Of a DNA stretch of 64,000 nt, positions 12,060 through 22,366 are shown piece after piece (the stretch's first letter is position 1; each line of letters starts with the position of its first letter). The stretch comes from Macrocystis pyrifera (Eukaryota; Sar; Phaeophyceae; Laminariales; Laminariaceae). The translations under genes and the position numbers were made by a program. The stretch is from positions 1,377,001-1,441,000 of the forward strand of contig JASSKH010000040.1 of NCBI GenBank assembly GCA_031763025.1. The letters are read 5' to 3'. The notes below the pieces were generated by a model, which was given only the letters and a program-made list of their open reading frames with translations, had not been told where the DNA came from and searched no databases.

Positions 12060-13090
12060 CTACTTACAGATATCTCACTCTCTGAGAGTGCTCGGTTGGT
12101 ACATCCCTGACCTCTCAGAGCTCCTACCTGGGAATCGCCTCCTTTTATTACTTGACGTTCCAGCGGTTCTGTGTTTTCTCCATTATTTCTCTAGGCACTT
12201 TCAGTCCTTTTTTTCTTTCGTTTCGTGCGCTGTCGTGGGTGTCAGCGGGTGCTGGCGGGTAGAGGGGGGGTTGTAAGGAGCGCAGTCGCCGTTTTCGTGG
12301 CTAGGCGTTGCGTGTGCCTCGAGACACGAGGGAAGCATGAGTGGGGTCTGTCTGGCCTCTATTTTGTGATTTTGGACAGAGTATGTATTAGGTTATAAGG
12401 GTCGTTCGGGAGAGCAAGATAAGACTCAGAGCAGTGTATATTTTTGCCACCGGGCTGAAGTTCAAAGAGAGAGAGCTACGCAGTCTGAGCACCAACATTG
12501 TCGAGCTGGCGAACGACGGCCACGGTGAGCACCGGGCTTCACTCAAAGCGGGCGACGGGGCTCACTGTGGCTTTACCCGGACCGAAACGGTGCCGAGGTG
12601 GTCGCGAGAGGGGCGGGCGGCGTACGAGGCTGAGAGAGAAGCTCTGCTTTTCGGTTTTTTTTTCCTTCTTGACCGGTGCAAGGTGTTCCAAGCAGGCAGA
12701 AAATTATTACATGAGGGGACGGGGATTTTTTTTTCTTTCCAATTTTTCGGTTTCATTTCCCTTGTTTTTTTGGTGCTGCTGTGCCGTGCTGTTCTTTCTC
12801 TTTCGTACATACTGCAAGCATATCAAGAGAAGAAAAGGATTACACCCTACCTGGAGCATGTACGTACGTACCGCCCGCGACGCGAAGCGTATGTGGCGTC
12901 CGAGCTGTTTTTTCCTGAAGCATGGCGGCGGGACTCTTGGCATTATCAAGTCGCCAGTTTGCAACTACAATCATGAAAAAAAAACAAACACAATCATGGA
13001 CCTCTGCCCGCTTCGCACAATTTGATGCACTTTTCCTCCCTGAGCGAGCGTAGCGGGCGGCGTAGGCCGCCCGCGGAGTGAAGCGCCTTG
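12060..13090. repeat. 1.1-kb dispersed repeat, copy 2
   Basis: This is a direct-orientation copy of 2141-3290, with the same order of blocks from GTGCTCGGTTGGTACATCCC to the palindromic GC hairpin at about 13042-13083. It lacks the (CATA)n tract. The two copies differ by many substitutions and small indels, indicating age. Confidence 0.75.
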
Positions 13091-13355
13091 TATGTAAATA
13101 CTACTGTGTAGACGGTTGTAGTTCTCAGTTTGTAAAACTGAGTCTCTGTTTTGGTAATTGCAAATGTGTCTGTCTATCCGCCTGTCCGCATGCCTTTGCA
13201 CTTTTCCTCCCTGAGCGAGCGTAGCGGGCGGCGTAGGCCGCCCGCCCCATGAAGCGCCTTGTGCGTACATACTACTGTGTAGACGGTTGTTGTTCCCAGT
13301 TTGTAAAGCTGAGTCTCTGTTCGGTAATCGCTAATGTGTCTGTCCGTCTGTCCGC
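13025..13355. repeat. 171-bp tandem duplication of the repeat's right end
   Basis: The sequence TTTTCCTCCCTGAGCGAGCG starts at 13031 and again at 13202, giving a period of 171 bp. Each unit carries the GC hairpin, the word ACTACTGTGTAGACGGTTGT and CTGAGTCTCTGTT, followed by GTGTCTGTC. The second hairpin copy is less perfect (CCGCCCGCCCCATGAAGCG). Confidence 0.8.
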
Positions 13356-13434
13356 ATGCCTTATATTTTCGAACACGTTCCAATGATCAATATATAAGGT
13401 CGTTCCAGATGACATTCGTACGACGTTTTCGATT

Positions 13435-13640
13435 CTTACGGATCTTATATACTGAACCGTATCATACCACCAACATACCGTATCACATACCGTGTTTTTT
13501 CCAAATAGTATATCAAACCGTACCATCATACCATACCAACATACGATATCACATACCGTGCCGCACCGCACACCATGCCACACTGTACCACACCATACCC
13601 ATACTGTACCAACACCACCCGAGGGACTCAACCATACGAG
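13435..13640. repeat. (ATACC)n-like simple-sequence region
   Basis: This is a low-complexity stretch of CATACC, CGTATCACATACC and CACACC units. The long open frames on both strands across it are artefacts of the composition. Confidence 0.7.
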
Positions 13641-13929
13641 GACTCAACGAGTATAGATTACCATCATACTGCTGTTCCAACAAACACCACAAGTGCACAA
13701 GAGGATGCCTTGAGGGCAACAGAGCAGGGGCGAGTATAGATATCATACCGCTGTACCAACACCACAAGAGCATGTGAGTATAGATATCATACTGCTGCAC
13801 TAGCAGGAGCAAGCGCGCGACGAGCGATAGCAGAGCGTCGTCAGCTCTCGGACCGCAGAGCCATACGAGGACACAAGAAGAGCATGCCCCGCGCCGAGCA
13901 CTCGAGCACGAAGTATCAACTTCAAGACG

Positions 13930-14430
13930 AACTTTGTCGATTACTTTGTGATCGTCGTATTTTTCGGCATTCTTATATCCCCGCTATTGACAATAGACAG
14001 AACAGAAAGAGATCTTTGTACCGTGAAATATAGAGATCCTCAACAAGCAGTTCCGCAACAACTGTTACAGCATTTGCTTCCTATGTATTTTCAACAGCGG
14101 GGCTGTAAGAGTATATAATGAAAAAAACGACGGTCACAAAGCAATGGACAAACGAATAGACAGAAGATGTCTGCACCACACAAAGAATCGCAAAGTGAAA
14201 GCGAATTCAAAAGTAACGCTGCTGTTGTTGCGGAACAGTTACTGCTTGTTGGGGATCACGACCCCAACCGGCACCGCAGCCGCAGTATCAACAAATAGAA
14301 AATACGTGGGAAATGCTGTTGTTATTGCGGAACTGCTTGTTGGGGATCATGACCCCCTGCTGGTGGACTCTTATATTTCGCGGTACATAGATCTCTTGTC
14401 AATCTGTCGTTTACTTTGTAACTAGCGTCG
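13930..14430. repeat. inverted repeat / foldback-type element
   Basis: The left arm (about 13935-14115) and right arm (about 14215-14425) are imperfect inverted copies. The left reads GTACCGTGAAATATAGAGATC followed by CAACAAGCAGTTCCGCAACAAC; the right reads TTGCGGAACTGCTTGTTGGGG followed by ATATTTCGCGGTACATAGATC. The right arm is internally duplicated (GGAAC..TTACTGCTTGTTGGGGATC at 14232 and 14328). Related words recur at 35.8-35.9 and 36.44-36.87 kb, so this is a small dispersed family. Confidence 0.6.
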
Positions 14431-15106
14431 TGCGTGTTAACCGACATGTTTTTCATTGTGCAACCAACATACAACCGACGGCTAGCAGGTGCATGCCAAT
14501 TCCGTCGAACATCCTTCCTTCCCCCCTTCCCCTACTTGTTTGTGTGCCTCCTCTCTGTGTGTCCACGACGTTTTCTTGTTCCAGAGGGTTAGCTAGCAAA
14601 CTCGATGAGAATCGACGAGTCGGGAATGCTGAACCGTCTGGGCCATAAAAATACAGCGGAGAAATGACGACATCACATGCGACCACGGCTTAAAGCAGGA
14701 AAGTAGAAGGGGGTTAAAACGTCAACCCCCCCCAAACAAGCACGAGATTGGGCCCTTGTAAAATTAAGTATCACACTCAAGACTCGCACCTGACACAATC
14801 TTCCCTCGTCGACTCGTATCGAATAGTAGTATTGATTCAAAAACGTTCTCCGTGCAGGGATCCTTACTTGCCGGCTAAGAGGTGGCTCGGTACCAACCCT
14901 TGGTGGTACTCCACCTCGTACCCACTCGTGGCCTTCGTGCGCCCATTCTTCGCTTGCGCTCACCAGAACTCGCAACTATACGGAACTGGTCTGACCTGCG
15001 GCCATGTTGGCCCCCACATGTTAGTTGTAGTATTGTTGGTCCATGCTAGCTTCTGTGCTCATCTCCGATTCTGGACAGGCCAGATGTTGAGGACGTAAGG
15101 TAGGTC
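14431..15106. other. no gene seen; possible 3' flank of the minus-strand gypsy remnant
   Basis: No domain was found on either strand. The stretch lies downstream, on the minus strand, of the gypsy remnant at 15.1-17.5 kb and may contain its decayed 3' end, but no LTR pair could be matched. Confidence 0.35.
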
Positions 15107-17520
15107 TCAGAGTGTTTGGATTGCTCTTGGCCAGGGAAAAACTTGTGTGTCCATCTGCGTTCCATTCCGTCTGAGGTTTGACTTCATGGAGGCATGTTTC
15201 CCTGGGTAATTCTCATCATCGTCCCCTATTTTTAGGTCGACTGACAGCTCGGCAGGGATCCTGTCTTTTCTCCGCATGTCAGCCTCCCTGGCAATCTTTT
15301 TCAAGGCAACCCCCTCGTTCGACTTCGATCCAGTGTCTATCGGGCCTCTCGGCGCCAGCAATGCCCTGTTGCACCGAACCGCTATAACATCCCCCCCAGC
15401 TTGGTGGCAGGAAGGCCAGCAACGCGGTAAGACGGGCGGTGCGTACGCTAAAGCTTCATACAGGGAAAACCTTGGTCCGTAAATGCTCCATCAGATACCA
15501 ACCAGGGCCTCATGTACTCCGCTTTCTGACCGAAACTGATTTTCTGCTCTGTCTGTATGGTTCGTATAAAGGCTACTGCCGCGTCAACGGGGCGTTATTC
15601 TTCTGACTTGTTCAACCTGTCTGCCTCAACCTTTCCTTTTATCCCCTTCCTCATTTCCGAGACCGTCAGCTCTTCCCCGTCGTTGTCCGGGAACCTAACC
15701 CGCCAGTAGGGCGAGCAAAAGTCGTAAACCTGTCCTACCCGGTCTATCCGTTTATCGCCTACCGCGTGGGACCTGGTCACGGTCGTTCCTATCGGACATA
15801 GGGTTAGAGCTTCGTTTCTACTCAGGAGCGTACGTTTCTTCGGGCGGGCGGTCGTCTGAGTTCTCTCCGCGTCAGGGGATTCAAGTTCCACAGGGCGTGG
15901 AAGGTGTCTAGCTGCAAAGGGGTAAAACTGTATAGGAATTCTGCCTCCGTGACCTAGTCCGAGAAGACCCCGTCCAGGTATCTTCCCCGATATTCCCAAC
16001 GGGCTGTCCCTGTTTTACTCACCACTTCCCTGCGATCTATTAGCGTATACATCGGGGCCACTGCGACCGAATCACCTTCGAGCCCCAGGTCAGCACCCCA
16101 TGCTGTTTGTGCGAATTCGTTCCCTATTGGGTGTCTCAGGTCTGATGAGCGCCCACAGAAGGGTTTGAGTGATGCTACAGACACCATACGGGATCGTTTT
16201 TTTCTCCCCTTCATTTCTATGACAGCGCTCAGGTCCTTAAACACGGCCTTAGTCACGGTCCACGGGCCTGTCCATTTTTCGTGTACTAACATCGGTCTCA
16301 TACCTTGTCTGAAGAGCAAGCTGTCGCTCTCCCTTGCCAGGACGAGGTCTCCTTCCGCTACATTTACACTTGGGGATGACCGTGATATCCTGGCAATACG
16401 ACGCTGACGGGATGCTTCCTTGTCTTCGTGGATCTTTCTCAGTGCTTCCGCTACCTCTCGCATGTTATGCCTGCGGTTCTCGATAAAGTTACTGAGGCCG
16501 CCTGTGGCCTCTGTGTCATCCATCTGTGGGATCAGCGTATCGAGGGTTGTGCGAGGGCTACGACCGAACAGAAGCTGGAAGGGAGTCATGGCGGAGGTAG
16601 CGCCGGGTCTGACGTAGTGCGTTTGATCCAACAAACAGCGGCAACGTACTCGTCCCATCTCGTTGGCCAGGTCGTACACAGTCGGATAGCACGTCTTGCA
16701 TCCATGCTCCTATTCTTTCTACACTTCTCTGCGCCCTGGGATGGTCTGCTGGTCCGAACTTTATTGGGACTTTTAACCATCGACGTAGGTGTCCCACTAC
16801 AGCCGCTGTGAATTCCCCCCCACCGTCAGCGCGAATAAATGAGGGCACCCCAAATGTCAGGCAAAGGTCTAAGAGCAAACGGGTTACTCCATGTGCTTCT
16901 TTTGACGGTAATGGGTAAGCGAAGGAGAATCTAGATGCTCTATGTACAGGGAGCAGTAGGTACTCGTTTCCCGCGTCTGACGTGTTGGGGAATTTCTGCA
17001 GGCCTACTTCTAGCACTTCCCATGGCTTTAGGAATCTGGCGGGAAGCATCGCTACCTGTTGGCTACGTGACCTCTTCCTGCGTCTACACCCACACGATAG
17101 GACGTACTCTCGTGTGTCTCTGTACATGCCTGGCCAGTGAAATCGGTCTCTTAACAACGAGGGGGTTCTTGCGATCCCGGGGTGGCCGTGTTGGCAATGT
17201 ACTAAAGCAAGTATGTCCGCTACCAGGCAGCTCGGTATGGCTAGTACAGCTGTTTATCTTACCAGTGCTCTGCTCTGCTCAAACTCAAGCCGCAGGAGGC
17301 TCTGGTCGTCTGTAAGGTATGAGTTAATATCTGTATCCGTCAAATCGTTCTGCCCGGAGACTTCTCCTTGACCACATAGTGCTCGTCTGACCTTGCTCAA
17401 GAAATGGTCCGCTGTCTGGATGCTGACCAAGTGAGGCACGTCTTGTAGCGCCTGGAGGGCACGCTCTATCACCGTCGTCGCCAGTGGTTCCTTTCGGCGT
17501 GCCCAACCCTCCCCCCCCGC
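15107..17520 (-). pseudogene. Ty3/gypsy retrotransposon remnant: integrase and downstream region
   Basis: The minus strand reads from about 17472 down. A pre-integrase segment comes first, then a zinc-binding-like start and the integrase core (17157-16558), whose second Asp is in IRADGGGEFTA and Glu in RSVERIGAW. The position expected for the first Asp reads VGLQKF, so the catalytic triad looks broken. The core continues in another frame at 16679-15954 (RTTLDTLIPQMDD, NFIENRRHNMREVAEALRK, DLVLARESDS, HEKWTGPWTV), typical of the post-integrase part of gypsy Pol. A further charged segment at 15999-15595 contains YWRVRFPDNDGEE, resembling a chromo/Tudor-like tail. At least two frame changes mark it as dead. 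No reverse transcriptase was found upstream, so it is truncated. It is a different lineage from the element at 27-35 kb. Confidence 0.8.
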
Positions 17521-17749
17521 TGAAAGACCGGCCTCGACGGGGTCAGGTGTCAGAAGGCTTCCCTTCGCCGGCGGTGGCGGGTTCTTCGGAACCTGTAAGA
17601 GACGGGCTCTGACCTATGCACGGCCGTCTCGTCTCCTGTCAGTGTTCGAAGTTTGGACGAGTGCAATTAATTAAGTGCGTTTATTTCACACGGTGAACAA
17701 AAAAAAACAAAAGAAATTTCACACAGTAAACGAAACAAAAACAAAAGAG

Positions 17750-18000
17750 CCGTGTACGACGAATATCCCATATCCCCGCCCAGTACGAGCACGATTAGTA
17801 TCGATAGCAGGCACGCAGACGCTCAGTATGAGCCAAACCCCGCCCACTGGGGTGCCGTCTGTGCCGGTGTCGACTGGTCTGTCTCGTCATTCTCACCAAC
17901 TCCAACTGCGACTTCACGAAAAAAAACACAAGCAAGCTGAGAACAGCGCTCGAATGCGTTTCTTCGAGGGCAATAATAAGAATTATTACTACATTATTAA
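17750..18000. repeat. dispersed repeat, copy A
   Basis: This segment matches 37001-37240 in direct orientation. Shared words include GAATATCCCATATCC, CACGCAGACGCTCAGT, GAGCCAAACCCCGCC, GGTCTGTCTCGTCA, TCTCACCAACTCC, GAGAACAGCGCTCGAATGC and AGGGCAATAATAA-like ends. The frames are not conserved as protein. Confidence 0.75.
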
Positions 18001-19385
18001 CTCTCAAATCAAGGAGTCCGTGATCACACAATGAAGGTGCTGGAGCCCTAGGAAAATCCGAAAAAAAAAGAAAAATGCTCACCTAGAAATTCACGACGAG
18101 ACGAACAAGGCGTACACATGAAATAAAATCAATGTGGAAGCTGAACTACACTGTTTACATGGCCGCGGGTATCCACTCAACTACAGCATACTGTTAGAGT
18201 TCCCCCCGTCCCCACATCCAACCAACTCGTGGCTACTTAGGGTCGTTATCAACTGGATTTTTTTTTTCTCATTTCGCGAAAAATTCAAGGAAACGCGAAA
18301 AAAAATGAGGCGGGTCCTATTATCGCCTGGTGTCATGTTTCATGAGGTTGCAACGCTCTCTCGTCCAACTGATCGAATCGTCGAAACCAGCGGCGCACGC
18401 GCAGGCCGCCCGCTGGACCGTGCGGCTAGGGGTGCCCCGGCTCTTAGAGAGGCGACCGTGCCTCGCCGTACCTCGCGAGCGTGGCTTAAAACAACTTCTG
18501 GCGCGACAAAGCCCTCCATGAATGACATGAAATTGCTGGAGATTTAATCTTGATCTTGCCTATATCGGTGAGTCGGCGTATGATACTGCCGCGTTTTTGT
18601 TCTGCAGAGTTCTTCACTTTCTGTTAGTCTTTTTTCGAACAACACTACACATAATGTCATTGTCGGATGGCAAGAATAATAATATCGGTGAGTCGCGGCT
18701 CTGTCGCCTGGACGAATAGAGCTCTCCTCGTTGTGCACAGCGCTTTCTGCGACCAGCCATGGCCTGGGAATGACCCTGGGGATGACCCTGGTCTATCCTG
18801 TACAGTACCGAGTGGCGATACGGCGCACACAGCTCACACGATGCGACTGCCCGATGATCTGCGACGATGCGGGACTTTTCCGCGATACGGGAAATTCATT
18901 TTTAGGCATTTTGCCGGAGCTGAAATATTTCCGCCAAACGCGAAGAAAAAAGCTGAAATCCGGGATTTTTAGCTGAAATCCGGGATTTTTCCCCGAAACG
19001 CGACAAAAATGTCCGGTTAATAACGCCCCTCACTGCCTTAAGCGGTTGTTGTCTGGAGTGCTGCCTGCACCGTACGAAACACACGGTAGTCGTGAACACA
19101 GAGAGGGACACGCCTCCTCCTGCTGTCTGGGGTGCTGTCAAAGTGGCAATTCGCGGACATGCAGTGAAAAAAGAGCAATCGGACAAAAAACCACCATGCA
19201 AATATAGTATCAACGATCGCCATGTCTTCCCGGACTGTCGGACGAAAGGTACATACTACTGCAAAATAGGGAAAAAAAACTATCACTGCTGCTCTCATGA
19301 TAGTGTGCGCGCCGGTTGTGCGTCTCCGTGTGCTGTTCTGCTGCCGTTTTCTCCATGGCCGCCTCATCGCCTTGGCCCCATCGCA
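18001..19385. other. no supportable gene
   Basis: The open frames lack motifs. One 20-bp unit (AGCTGAAATCCGGGATTTTT) is directly repeated at about 18950-18990, within an AT-rich stretch of related GGGA.TTTTTCC.CGAAACGCGA words (18865-19010). Confidence 0.45.
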
Positions 19386-19645
19386 GGGTTCTACACTACC
19401 AGGTATTTGATTTTTTCGTGGCATGCCATGGCATTGCCATGGTACCACCCATGGCATACCATGGCATCCCCATGGCATCCCATGGCATTGTATGCCATGG
19501 GTGGTACCATGGCAACCCCCACGGCAACCGCCACAGCATTCCCCACGGCACTCCATGGCAACCCCACGGCATGTCATCATGGCAACCCCCACGGCACCCC
19601 AATGTCCACGGCACCTAGCGTTTGGGTTAGTTGGGGTTAGGTCCC
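19386..19645. mobile_element. CCATGGCA-array element, copy 1 (non-autonomous, class unknown)
   Basis: The left edge CAGGGTTCTACACTA (19384) matches, in inverted orientation, the right edge of the 27-kb copy. Inside is a dense array of CCATGGCA and GCATGCCATGG palindromes, then CCCCACGGCA units. The sequence CCCCAATGTCCACGGCACCTAG is followed by a decayed TTAGGG-like stretch (TTGGGTTAGTTGGGGTTAGG at about 19620-19640). The latter block is the reverse complement of the centre of the 27-kb copy. Confidence 0.7.
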
Positions 19646-21559
19646 ACAACAAAAAAAAATGTTCCTCGCACTTGCGGTTTTGATCTGAAAAAAGAAAGAA
19701 AAAAAAAAATCTCGCGCAGGGCGAGTTCAATCCGTCTCTTCCCCGCTCATTGACGCTCTGTCTCCCTCCTCCTTCGTCGTCGAACCCAGCCTCCTGCTGG
19801 CGCAGTTAGACTGTGCCATAGTTTGGTCTGTGGTGGCACCGGCCTCCGCGCACGGACATCCCGCTTGATTTTGCTGCTCTGCTGCTGCTGCCTAACAAAG
19901 ACCCGTGAATCGTAGGTGCCCGTACCTGACGCACCACGTACGACCCAACTCTACCGCCACGACTAAGTCTCGCGGCCGCACGCAGCACCAAGAAGTTATC
20001 ACTCCTTGAGGGTGAGTCCAGCCTTAGAGATTCTACAGCAAGAACTATCCCACTCTATACAAGCCTGGTAGGGCATGGCATGCCTCACAGCATGCCTTGC
20101 CGAGGCAGCGAGGGGAACGGTACAAAAATGTATTTCCAATAGCCCTCCCCTCGTTACTCGTTACCCACAACTTTAGTTAGCTGATTCCCTCTGATACCAA
20201 GCTGGGTTGGCAGTGCGTGGTCTTTTACTCCCTAGATTTTGGAAGCCGGTGGCGGGTAGAAACAAAAAAGATCCGATACGATCGGAAAAAAAAAAAGATC
20301 CGATAGATCCTCCTTGTTCCCATTTCAACAACGCCTCTTGCTCATATGTGAACTCCTTGGTTGTCAACTTTCAACAACTTTCGCAAATCAACTCAGCACC
20401 AAGGCGAGGAACGCTGAGCTAAGGTAAGCTTTAGTCCGTTATTCCGTGAAAGCAGTTGAAGCACGTGGCAAGTTTTGGTCCGTGCAGTGCTTTCAGTCAT
20501 TGTGATCGATGCTCACGGCTCGGACGATGGCTTTGATCAGACTGGACAAGTCCCACAAGCGCCGAAATACATATCCTGTGAACGACAGCAGTACTATTAT
20601 ACTGTATGATGTACGGGTAGACTGCTCGTACGTAGACCCATTCAGTGATAGAGCCTCGACCAGAATCAAGTTGTTGCCGTCGAATGCAAACTTCAGTACC
20701 AGTGCTTCGCCTTTGATGCACACTGCTCTGGAGAAGGCGGGGCACGAGCAATAGTGAAAATACTCCACCAACCTAATACCAGGTATACGTATATACCCAT
20801 ACCTAAACCGGACTAAAAAAAAAAAAAAAGGTTGAAAGTACCTACCAGGTACGTAACACCTAAACACATGTTATCAAGTACCTACCGGTGAGTACATGGT
20901 GCACGATTTGGCAGTGCGCAAGAGTACTCAAGCACGAGCGTACGAAGGTATGATAGATCAGTAGCACCTCGTACGGTATCGGATCTCGACTCCGAAGTGT
21001 CAGGTATCGCTCACTCCGTGCGTGGGGCCTATTTCTTACCAGGTACCGGTACGCCCTCTTTGTAGCGACCAATTGCTAGGGCTGGACTCCAGCCAGTACA
21101 CTGGACCCGAAAGGTACACCCCCACGGCTGGTGAGGCGCCCTGCCGGAGGCATGATGGTTACACGCTTTTAGGCTTCTCGATTTGAGGAGCAAAAACGAC
21201 GCTGATTTTTGGGCATTTCTCAAAAGCAATTGGGTGGTAGATTGACCGAGGAAAAAATAGAATCAGCGGATACAGCAGTGTATGGTGATACATACAGGAG
21301 GGATCAACAGAGCCCAAGCCACCAAGTTGAGGTGGCTACGTACGTCAATCGTGCTGACGGGTTTCTCCCTCTCTCCCATCTCTCTTCTGCTTCGTAGCGT
21401 GCCCTCTCTCGGCGCCGCGCATTTTCACAGGCTTCTGTTGTGTTATGAGGCGTTATTGTGGGACGTACGTTAATATTCGACCCACTCGCAACCCTGGCAG
21501 CAGCAGTACTAGAAGTGTGTTAGGCAGTACATACTGGACCAGGGCCCAGTGCTATTGTT
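19646..21559. other. intergenic DNA, no gene seen
   Basis: There is a CTG-rich patch near 19880 and a duplicated AAAAAGATCCGATA word at 20267-20310. Several TACCAGGTA words lie near 20779, 20842 and 21037. The open frames (for example 20493-20867 on the minus strand) show no domain. Confidence 0.45.
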
Positions 21560-22115
21560 GATTGTATAGCATTACTTGCTAGACCACTCAGTCAGCGGCG
21601 ATTGAGTGGCCTAGCAGGTGGTGCTATATAATCAACAAAATGTATGTTTTAAAGTTGGTGGAAAATCGTCGACTTACAGTAAGTAGTAACGGTGATCTCC
21701 GGGGCCCTTCCCTCGCCAAACGCTACTGGTGCCTAGAGGCACACTACCATAATAATTCGTATTGTCTCCAGCGCGCACGCCCGAACAGAATAAATTACGA
21801 AATCGCTCGGTGGTGTAGCAGGTATAAATAGTGCTATATAATCCCCAAGGGTGGGTCGGGAGTTCGAATCTCGCCGAGTTTGTAATTTGATATTTTCGAG
21901 CATGCGCGCTGGAGACAATACAAATGATTGTGATGGTGTGCCTCTAGACACCTGTACGCTTGACGAGGGGAGGAGCCCCCGGAGATCACTGTTACTAAGT
22001 CGACGAGATTCCGCAAACTCTAGAACATATGTTTTGTCGATTGCATAGCCCTACCTGCTAGACCGCTTAACCAGCCCTGACTGAGTGGTCTAGTAGGTTT
22101 TGTTACTGCCATATT
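21560..22115. mobile_element. foldback element with tRNA-like centre
   Basis: Two imperfect inverted arms of about 210 bp (21560-21777 and 21903-22115) flank a centre of about 125 bp. The outermost part of each arm is itself a hairpin: TTGCTAGACCACTCAGTC with GATTGAGTGGCCTAGCAGG on the left, and CTGCTAGACCGCTTAACC with GACTGAGTGGTCTAGTAGG on the right. Inner arm blocks pair clearly: GGTGATCTCCGGGG with CCCCCGGAGATCAC, GTGCCTAGAGGCACAC with GTGTGCCTCTAGACAC, and GTCTCCAGCGCGCA with TGCGCGCTGGAGAC. A transcript would fold into one long hairpin capped by the tRNA-like sequence. Confidence 0.8.
21806..21878 (+). tRNA. tRNA-like sequence (pol III A- and B-box-like), probably not a functional tRNA
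   Basis: The segment starts CTCGGTG and ends CGCCGAG (complementary ends with one G-U pair). It has an A-box-like TGGTGTAGCAGG and a T-arm-like GAGTTCGAATCTC. The anticodon arm does not form a good stem-loop and no 3' intron pattern is evident. Flanking AAATTAC and GTAATTT extend the terminal stem. It most likely represents a tRNA-derived SINE-type core inside the foldback element. Confidence 0.5.
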
Positions 22116-22366
22116 ACCAACAGCTAGCTACCAATTGTCAAGGACTACCCGATGCCCGATCAACTGCATGCCGTTAGTGCTGGGTGATTTGCGATAGGAT
22201 CAGGCCGCTCGTCCGCAATAATCTCGCTTCTAGCTTTGCGCGGGCCCTCTGGCGATCGATCCCGCATAGTCGCTGCTTCCTTGGTGAACGCTCCGATGCT
22301 CCGTCCCCAAAATCGCCACTGGCTCTTTCCCCCAGGACTCCGTCAGTCGCCGTTTGAACCAGAACC

